From NCBI GenBank assembly GCA_023374025.1, contig SIJG01000106.1:367740-431739 (forward strand): a stretch of 64,000 nt of DNA, read 5' to 3'. The stretch is from Heterodera schachtii (lineage: Eukaryota > Nematoda > Chromadorea > Rhabditida > Heteroderidae). A model generated the notes under the pieces. That model saw only the letters and a list, made by a program, of their open reading frames with translations. It did no database searches and was not told the DNA's origin. Every line of letters starts with the position of its first letter. Positions within the stretch are counted from its first letter, which is position 1. Positions 56,954 to 64,000 of this stretch are shown piece after piece. Made by a program: the position numbers and the translations under genes.

Positions 56954-58812
56954 TCATAATTTGGGATTTCTCCATGTCCCACGTGATTAAGAGAAACGAT
57001 TTTCGAATCCGAATTTTCAGGTACTACTTCTTTCACCATAATCATATTTGATTCCTTGTTTTGGACTCTTTTGTTTGACTGAAATAGAGGGGTTCTGTTT
57101 GCACCTGTTGCTTCGAAATTTTGAGTGTTTTGACTTGTGGGCACATAATTTCTGTTTTGAAAATCAAAATTTCGATTGGCAGGAAAATTTCGGTTTTCCT
57201 GTTGGAATGCTTCGTTTCTGAAACCACTTTGTCGGTTTGGCCTGAAATTATTTTGCGCTCTCATGCCAAAATTTGGAAAAAAATTTTCGAAACGTTGTCC
57301 GTAATTTGGGTTTTGAAATTGGGCGGTACGGTTTTGATGTGGGCCGGTTTGTTCGTTTCTTTCCCGGTTTTTTCCGTCCTCAATAAGGCTCAAGCGGTTG
57401 GCCATCATCAAAAGCTCATCAAAGGTTTGGTTTGCCTTGGTCTGGCATTCCAAAAATCTCGCCAAATTCACATCGTTTATGTTCGAAATGAAGTGCTTTT
57501 TTGACACCTCATCCAACTGATTTTCGTCAAGACCAATGTATGAGCAGTTGACCAACCGTTGAATTCGCTCGCCAAATTTTATAATGTCTTCATTTGGTTT
57601 TCTTTTACCATTCTGCGTTAGTTCGGAAAACGCATTCGCCTCTTTGTAGTCCGTCTCACGCAAAATTGACATTATTTCCGTTTTTAAAATGCCAAATGTT
57701 GCCTCATTCCCAAATTTGTTCAGCGCAATATGATACGCTTTCAAAGCTTTTCCCTTCAATTTGGTCTGCAGCAGTTCTTTTTGCTTTTCGGGTCTCCAAT
57801 CTCCGGCACACATTTGAACATTTAGGAAAAAATGTTTAATTTTGTCCCGACCTTCCGTTCCGTATAGGTTCGGGATTTCTCGGAGTATATTTGCGTATTG
57901 GTTTGACAGAGTAACTTTATGCAATTCCATCACAATACCAGGGATTTGATTTTGTTGGAAATTTTGCCGAGGGGCGAATTCGAAATTTTGAACGTTCGGA
58001 AATTGGTTGGGCAAAAACGGTTGGAATTGATTGGGCTGTGGTGCCATATTTTCAAAATTCGGATTCGGTTGCTGGTGATAATTTGGTTGAATATTCCGAA
58101 CCGGATTATAATTTGGGAAATTTGGACCGTTTCCAAAGTCCCGTACATTTTGAATGGGGTAATTCATCCCAATTTCTCGACCATAATTCGGGTTGGGAAT
58201 GTTGCGGTTTTGCGCACCAAGCACTTCTTCATATCCGGGATTATGAGCATTCCGAACCGGTTGTGCTCTTATTCCCAGATTTGGTATAAAATTTTGTGAA
58301 TTTCGGACGGAAAATTGATGGTTATTCGCCATTTGCGAATTAACGAAAATTCGGGGATTTTGGCGGCGCTGAAATTGCATATTTTGACCATGAAATTCAA
58401 TCCCAAATCGGTTCGCATCCGGATTCCGATTTTGGTTTTGCTCGAAATTTTGTTGTCCCCCATTGTACGAAATATGTGGTGAACCATTTTGAGGGGTTGA
58501 ATGAGCCCGGGGATTTCCGAAACTTTGGGCAGCATTTTGGTTGGGAGGTCGGAACACTGCGAGCTGCATTTGTTCTTCGACATTTTGTTGCACTCCCACT
58601 TGCTGGGGGATACTGTTTTCGAAATTTCGCGGAAATGGATTTTGGTTTTGCAAATTGTCCAAAATGTTTTGAGGGGCCAAATTCAAACCATGATTTTGTT
58701 CAGTGCCATTTCGTCGGCTGTGGCGAGAATGCGATGACTCCTCTTGTTCCATATAATTTATCGGCCGGCGCACTCGGAAATTATATCTTTGCTGAAAACC
58801 GGTTGACTCCAT
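56935..58812 (-). CDS. gag: Gag of retrotransposon 2
   Basis: 625 codons starting MESTGFQQRYNF. Residues 1-290 are low-complexity, rich in Asn, Gln, Phe and Pro. A helical capsid-like core of about 180 residues follows (GTEGRDKIKHFFLNVQMCAG; ANAFSELTQNGKRKPNEDII). Then comes a second Asn/Arg/Phe-rich part (NPNYGQRFENFFPNFGMRAQ). There is no CCHC zinc knuckle, which most Ty3/gypsy Gags carry. It ends at TGA 56935-56937, just after the putative slip site. Forms the particle that packages the element RNA. Closely related to the broken copy in element 1. Confidence 0.9.
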   Translation of the reverse strand: MESTGFQQRYNFRVRRPINYMEQEESSHSRHSRRNGTEQNHGLNLAPQNILDNLQNQNPFPRNFENSIPQQVGVQQNVEEQMQLAVFRPPNQNAAQSFGNPRAHSTPQNGSPHISYNGGQQNFEQNQNRNPDANRFGIEFHGQNMQFQRRQNPRIFVNSQMANNHQFSVRNSQNFIPNLGIRAQPVRNAHNPGYEEVLGAQNRNIPNPNYGREIGMNYPIQNVRDFGNGPNFPNYNPVRNIQPNYHQQPNPNFENMAPQPNQFQPFLPNQFPNVQNFEFAPRQNFQQNQIPGIVMELHKVTLSNQYANILREIPNLYGTEGRDKIKHFFLNVQMCAGDWRPEKQKELLQTKLKGKALKAYHIALNKFGNEATFGILKTEIMSILRETDYKEANAFSELTQNGKRKPNEDIIKFGERIQRLVNCSYIGLDENQLDEVSKKHFISNINDVNLARFLECQTKANQTFDELLMMANRLSLIEDGKNRERNEQTGPHQNRTAQFQNPNYGQRFENFFPNFGMRAQNNFRPNRQSGFRNEAFQQENRNFPANRNFDFQNRNYVPTSQNTQNFEATGANRTPLFQSNKRVQNKESNMIMVKEVVPENSDSKIVSLNHVGHGEIPNYENFSIL

Positions 58813-58956
58813 ACATTTCTAAACTTTGAAAAGAAAAGGAGAAAGAAAAAATTCAAAAAAAAATCCTCCACAAATGGTGTTGACCAAATTTCAAATGTCG
58901 CTGCACACAATCGGTTCGCAATTCGGCGTCGAAAGGTTGGATTTTACGCCGCTTTT

Positions 58957-58968
58957 GCAGGAGCGCCA
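58957..58968 (-). promoter_or_regulatory. Primer binding site of retrotransposon 2
   Basis: TGGCGCTCCTGC on the minus strand, directly after the 5' LTR end. TGG pairs with the CCA end of a tRNA; the tRNA species was not identified. Confidence 0.7.
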
Positions 58969-59361
58969 CGTTGGGAAGCAAGGGGTGATCGGGGAGGGAC
59001 TTTGGGATTTGCTTGGGGTTCGGGTTGGGATTTTGGGGTCAAAGAAAGATTTATTTTCAACACCACTTTACTGACAAATATTTAGAGAATAAGGAGAATA
59101 GCAATCATAAACTCAAGCAGCAGTACCAATTAAGCCTTTGGTCGTTTGTTGCTGTTGAAATGAAAGTCCACGGAGAAAACACCAAATTTTGTAGTTTATT
59201 ACAATAATTAAAAAGCACAAAATTATATAAAATTTTAGAGAGAACACGAAGACAATAATAAAATGAAAATTAAAATGAAGGATCAAAATATTTTAAATTA
59301 ACGCGAAAAACAATCTTTGCAAAAAACAATAAAATAAGGATAAATCATTATTTATCCTACG
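58969..59361 (-). repeat. 5' LTR of retrotransposon 2
   Basis: Identical by eye to 51031-51423, a constant offset of 7938 bp. Carries the promoter and transcript ends of the element. Confidence 0.93.
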
Positions 59362-59397
59362 GAACAAATTCCGATTAAAGAAAATTTTTTTCATAAA

Positions 59398-60772
59398 ATG
59401 GCAGAAAAATGTAGCTTATTTGTTAGAAGACCAAAAATTCATATTTTAAAAACGGAAATAATGTCAATTTTGCGTGAGACGGACTACAAAGAGGCGAATG
59501 CGTTTTCCGAACTAACGCAGAATGGTAAAAGAAAACCAAATGAAGACATTATAAAATTTGGCGAGCGAATTCAACGGTTGGTCAACTGCTCATACATTGG
59601 TCTTGACGAAAATCAGTTGGATGAGGTGTCAAAAAAGCACTTCATTTCGAACATAAACGATGTGAATTTGGCGAGATTTTTGGAATGCCAGACCAAGGCA
59701 AACCAAACCTTTGATGAGCTTTTGATGATGGCCAACCGCTTGAGCCTTATTGAGGACGGAAAAAACCGGGAAAGAAACGAACAAACCGGCCCACATCAAA
59801 ACCGTACCGCCCAATTTCAAAACCCAAATTACGGACAACGTTTCGAAAATTTTTTTCCAAATTTTGGCATGAGAGCGCAAAATAATTTCAGGCCAAACCG
59901 ACAAAGTGGTTTCAGAAACGAAGCATTCCAACAGGAAAACCGAAATTTTCCTGCCAATCGAAATTTTGATTTTCAAAACAGAAATTATGTGCCCACAAGT
60001 CAAAACACTCAAAATTTCGAAGCAACAGGTGCAAACAGAACCCCTCTATTTCAGTCAAACAAAAGAGTCCAAAACAAGGAATCAAATATGATCATGGTGA
60101 AAGAAGTAGTACCTGAAAATTCGGATTCGAAAATCGTTTCTCTTAATCACGTGGGACATGGAGAAACCCCAAATTATGAAATTTTTCAATTCTTTGATTT
60201 TACATTCAAATGAATTTCCATCTCAAAACCCTGCCAACGCCGAATGTTCTGAAAGTCCAACGACGGAAGTGAATATTGTCGGAATGAAAGCGATCGGTCT
60301 AATCGATTCGGCAGCAGAAATAAATGCCGCAAACCCAAAATTTTTACATAAAATCGCCAACGAAAAAGGGGTGGATTTGCTAAAATGGGGTTTTTGTCCA
60401 AACAAAGGAAATTCAAAATTGTCTTTTGAAGTCGCTTCTTTCACTGGTGGAAAAATCCCAATAATCGGAGTGCTTAATGTCCCAATGAGAAGGGGAAATT
60501 TCGAATGTGAAATAAATTGTGTTGTCACGCAAAATTCCTTTCCTTACGATTTCGTTTTTGGCCCGAAAGCATTAAACTCACTTGGCTATTACATCGGAAA
60601 CACATTTACAAATGAAATCTTAAATTTCAACAAAACTCCGAATCGATCCATGTCACCAATCAAATTGGACATGATTGCCAGAACGGCTCGGTACCAACAA
60701 CCACGAACACAGAGCCACCTCGACCTGACGGAAGACACGCCCTTTGGGAGGCCTAGACGAAAAGAATTCTGA
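59398..60772 (+). pseudogene. Inverted gag-protease segment fused to other coding sequence
   Basis: 59443-60642 is an inverted, almost identical copy of 56489-57690 (C-terminal gag plus protease). On the left it is preceded in frame by MAEKCSLFVRRPKIH from 59398. On the right, the protease frame continues into RSMSPIKLDMIARTARYQQP and LDLTEDTPFGR before stopping at 60772. The gag and protease parts are in different frames, and one A of the slip site is missing here (GAAATTTTTC). So it is either a rearranged element fragment or a host exon that received the segment. The flanking protein words match nothing I know. Confidence 0.6.
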
Positions 60773-61935
60773 CGGGCCCCATCATTTTTCGCGCCGGAAT
60801 GTCGGAATTTCAAATTCCGATCGCCAATCAATGATCGGCGAATTGAGAGGGAGGGCGCCCCCCCCCCCCGCCGCGGGACGTGTTTTCGCCGTTCCATCCC
60901 TCTGCCCCTTTTCCCTTCAAATTGTTAATTGTTTTTCTATGTTCTCCCCCCGCCCCGCGCACAAATTAATCAACAATTCATCAAAACCGCAACTTTTCGC
61001 CCCCGTCCCCCAATTTGGCGAATGCGACTCCAAAGAACGATGAACGCCCAATTTTCCCGTTTTCCACCATTTTGTTCATCTGTTCATTTTTCCCCCCGTT
61101 TTTCATTTCGTGCACAATTTTCGGCCCCATTTCGTTCTGCCCAATTTTGCCACTTTTTATTTAAATTTATTATTATTTAAACGGCCAAATGCCCCCAAAA
61201 TTTACAACCCAAATTCATTGGGCATTTTTGCCGTTTCTCTCCCCGTCCCTCCAGCCTTTAACTGTGATGCCTCCCCAATTCTGATCATTTCCTGACCCCC
61301 GGTTATTGATCTTTGTTCTGTGGCCCCGGTGTCTTCCATTTCTATTCCTCCTGGTCCCATTCATTTGTTTCTGTGATTTTCCTGTCCCATCCCGGTGCCC
61401 GAATGCCTCCTTTCTGAAACTTTCCTGTCCCATCCCGGTGCCCGATTTCATTTGTGATAATTTCCCGGTGATGGCTTTTTCTGTGATCAATTTGTGATAA
61501 TTCGTTCACCATTTAAATTTTTTGTTTAATTACCCAAGTTTGAGTTTGAGTTTGAGGCTTTCCCCCGGAATAAATTATTTTTATTAATTTTTCTTCGGCG
61601 TTTGAATTGGTTGCTCTTGTCCCTGCCTGCCCCCCTGACCCCCGCACCGCGGAATTCATTTGGCCCGACCCCAGAGCACGTCGGGACACACATTTCTGTT
61701 TATTTTGCGGACAGAAATATGTCTTTTAGGGAGAGTTATGTTGAATTTTCTGTTTTCCGGAGAAATTAAGGACCAAAAGGCTTAAATTACCTCTAACATT
61801 TGACCCACCGAATCAAACTAACAGCAATCAACACTAAGATAACGTAAAGACATCCTATAAGCAGTTTCTATTTTTGGCGAAAAACGGCGAAAAATTTTGC
61901 AAAATACACCCCATAATTCTGGATTTCTAAAAACC
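60773..61935. other. GC-richer stretch without a supported gene
   Basis: Pyrimidine-rich on the plus strand, with a C10 run near 60861 and a direct repeat of CTGTCCCATCCCGGTGCCCG (about 61381 and 61426). Open frames on both strands lack domains. It could be exon/UTR sequence of the gene whose words appear at 60643-60772. Confidence 0.4.
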
Positions 61936-62039
61936 AAAAATGCACCCCCCTAAAAATCGATTGAAAACCGAAAAATACACCCCTAAAAATCCAATTTTTG
62001 ACTTTAACCCCCCCCCCAAGCCAAGGGTCTGGCTACGCC

Positions 62040-63025
62040 CTTGCTTTCAACAAAGGCGATCACTTTTTCCTCTTCGCAGTCGATTCCTTTTGCGATGGTT
62101 TCTACATGAATGCTTGCTGTTTCTGCAAGAAGGTGCACAAATTCAGGGCGACGGTGAATTTGTAGTTTTTTGAAGATTTGCTACTCTTCAACCAGAATGA
62201 GTAACAAGCGAGCCAATTCGATGACTCCATTATTTCTCCGATGCTTATGTGAAGTGAACATTTAATAATCCTCGAAATGTTGTTAGCACGGTGCTGAGCC
62301 ATTGTAAAAAAGCCATCAAAAAGGGCGTTATAAAAAAACCATCAAATGGAAAATTCTTTACGGAAAATTATTCATAAATAGGGCTATCGAATAATAGAAA
62401 GAAAATAAAAAATAAAAATAATTTCTAACTAAAATTTTTTAATTAAAAATAAATTATTTTGATCATCAAAAAATTCGGGTCAAAACTTTCTTAGAACGAA
62501 CAGAATAAATTGGTCTTGCTATCATGCGATATCCCTATGTGTCCTCTATTAGCCTACAAAAAATTTCGTTAGTTTTCAAGTAAGTGATGGCCAAAAATAT
62601 TCGAAAACCTGGCCCAGTGTGTACTTTTGGCCATAACTTTGCTCAAACTTGACAAAATTTTTTGGAATTACCATGCAAATAGAGAATCTTAAGGGCTATT
62701 GAATGATACCATGAATGTTTAATTTGGTTGACTTTGACAAAAGTTATGGGCAGTTTTATGTTGAAATTTTCCATTTAATGGTTAGTTTATAACGCCCTTT
62801 TTGATGGCTTTTTTTATAACGACATAGCACCGTTAGCACCACAAAATCAATAGAAATTATTCCAACAAAAACTCTGCTCACCTTTTCCAGGTGCGCCATG
62901 TGATATAATTCCGAGGTGAAAGTTGCTGTTGTTTTGATATGGTGTAGTCCAAGTAAAGCAATTAGGAATAAATCAATCCCTTTTTGAGAACAATTCACTT
63001 TGGACCCAACTTTACAAAATTCCAA
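62040..63025 (-). pseudogene. Unknown host gene remnant with MITE in intron
   Basis: Minus-strand exon 63025 to about 62882 reads GIDLFLIALLGLHHIKTTAT and SELYHMAHLEK, ending at a GTGAGC donor. After the foldback element, an acceptor near 62250 leads in the same phase into HRRNNGVIELARLLLILVEE, then TAG, then RRPEFVHLLAETASIHVETI and IAKGIDCEEEKVIAFVES near 62040. The in-frame TAG suggests decay, unless a further small intron removes it. Function not recognised. Confidence 0.45.
62290..62831. mobile_element. Foldback MITE with AAGGGCGTTATAA arms
   Basis: Exact 8-bp duplication GTTAGCAC (62282-62289 and 62832-62839). Ends GGTGCTGAGCC and GACATAGCACC share GGTGCT/AGCACC with the 30379-31030 family, but the outer words differ (GCCATCAAAAAGGGCGTTAT). 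The core contains GCTATTGAATGATACCATGA, as in the other foldbacks. Non-coding. Confidence 0.83.
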
Positions 63026-63683
63026 ACTCTGTCAATTGGTGGCGAATCAATTCAAAATATATTTAGCACAAACAAATAAAATTATAATTAAAGAAAATAC
63101 AACATAAAACATAACGGTCAAAACTGAACAGAGAAAATTACTAAATTAAGAGAAACAAAATGCCACACAATAAAGCACTAAATTAAATAATTTCCAAATA
63201 TCACATATGTGCCGAAATTGGTGGAACAGAACAAAGCAGAGAAGAAAATAGCAAATAAGCGATTTATTAAAAATAGGTAAATATATTTGAATTTTTTCGT
63301 TCATATTTTTTGAAATTCTAAATTTTTTTATTATTTTCAGTCAATCAGAGTTTGATACTGAGCAATGACTCGGCCCGGACTCTTGGCGAGTTTATGTAAA
63401 AATCAATGAAAAAAGTCAAACCGAGGCCATCTAATTGTAAGCACCGGAACTGAGTCCCAGTGAAAATAGACATTTCAGTACCAAATGTATAATAAATTTT
63501 CCTTTTATAGTAAATACAAAAATTGTTTTTAGCCTTGAATAATGCGCACAAATTTTATTTTCATTTGTTTAAATGCGAAACAAAATAATAATTAAAAAAT
63601 ATAATTTTGTTTAAATTTTCTAATATGTCGACATTTAATTCAATATGAATTTTATTTTACGCATATTTTAAAAAATTATGAAA
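63026..63683. other. No supported gene
   Basis: AT-rich. A 68-codon minus-strand frame near 63345-63551 has no supporting features. Confidence 0.4.
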
Positions 63684-64000
63684 TCAAAGGCGATTCAATT
63701 GGATGGATTGCGCATTTATCTGTTGGCTTGATCGGATGTTTATGTTATTGTTTGGGTTGGCACTTCGCACTTGGATTGTGCCAATGGTATGAACAGCTAA
63801 AAATATATTAATTATAAATATTGACAATAAAAATACAATAATTAAAATACCATTTTTGTTACCAAAATAGCACTTCAATGCTTGAAATTCTTTTTTGAAC
63901 AAGCTGCGATATTCAGTGCTTAAAAATATTCTTTAATATATTAAATGATGAATATAAATTTTAAATAAATTAGAATTTTAAATAAATAAGTGATTTTAAA
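63684..64000 (-). CDS. srsx-like receptor copy I, 3' end only
   Basis: Tail exon 63684 to about 63798 (AVHTIGTIQVRSANPNNNIN, then SSQQINAQSIQLNRL, TGA) and exon 9 (about 63861-63921, RSLFKKEFQALK). The rest of the gene lies beyond the right edge. The tail closely resembles pseudogenes G and H, defining a second tail subfamily. Whether the gene is intact cannot be seen. Confidence 0.7.

Larger units (their letters stand above)
51031..59361 (-). mobile_element. Ty3/gypsy-type LTR retrotransposon 2, nearly complete
   Basis: 8.3-kb element on the minus strand, flanked by the 4-bp duplication GAAC (51027-51030 and 59362-59365). The two 393-bp LTRs look identical, so insertion is very recent. Order from the right: LTR, primer site, gag, pol (protease, RT, RNase H, integrase, C-terminal extension), a third frame, purine tract, LTR. 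No envelope-like gene seen. The only clear lesion is a frame change in the last 500 bp of coding sequence. Confidence 0.93.

Noticed and set aside
60589..60897. 102-codon minus-strand frame
   Set aside because: Overlaps the better-supported plus-strand words LDLTEDTPFGR; composition of the frame is arginine-rich as expected for antisense.

Overview
The window reads as nuclear DNA of a nematode. It is very AT-rich. Genes are split by short GT-AG introns with T-rich acceptors, and the dominant gene family has the signature of the nematode chemoreceptor family srsx. A small secreted phospholipase A2-like gene of a type known from nematodes is also present. A plant-parasitic (tylenchid) nematode is possible, but nothing here proves the order. 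Exons were assigned by eye, using conservation between paralogues.

Layout. 0-9 kb holds a decayed acyl-CoA-synthetase-like gene cut by the left edge, a secreted PLA2-like gene (4.6-6.1 kb) and a single-pass membrane protein (7.6-8.7 kb). 9-32 kb, 38-50 kb and the right edge carry a tandem array of one receptor family, mostly on the minus strand. It has complete copies at 9.3-11.1, 25.0-26.8 and 38.6-40.3 kb. One copy at 43.1-44.7 kb has lost its tail. Pseudogenes lie at 14.4, 17.7 (plus strand), 29.2, 47.0 and 48.1 kb, with single-exon fragments at 21.9, 37.3, 41.9 and 50.2 kb and a partial copy at 63.7 kb. Complete copies share ten exons, and the first nine have identical lengths (33/128/145/86/123/137/124/93/68). 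The unit that duplicated also includes 1-2 kb upstream and the last exon of the neighbouring membrane-protein gene.

Two young Ty3/gypsy-type LTR retrotransposons of one lineage lie at 32.6-37.2 kb (plus; no RT/RNase H/integrase recognised) and 51.0-59.4 kb (minus; nearly complete, LTRs identical by eye, 4-bp target duplication). A 1.2-kb gag-protease segment of the second is repeated in inverted orientation at 59.4-60.6 kb, joined in frame at both ends to unrelated coding-like sequence. The complete element has a gag/pol frame overlap with a canonical -1 slippery heptamer, a retropepsin motif DSAA, and beyond integrase an SGNH-hydrolase-like region plus an Arg/Gly-rich tail in another frame.

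The most unusual layer is a swarm of short foldback elements (about 180-860 bp). Most are flanked by 8-bp direct repeats. Their arms are built from a short word iterated in both orientations, and the word differs between elements, while several otherwise different elements share one inner core. These elements have broken or separated several genes in the window.
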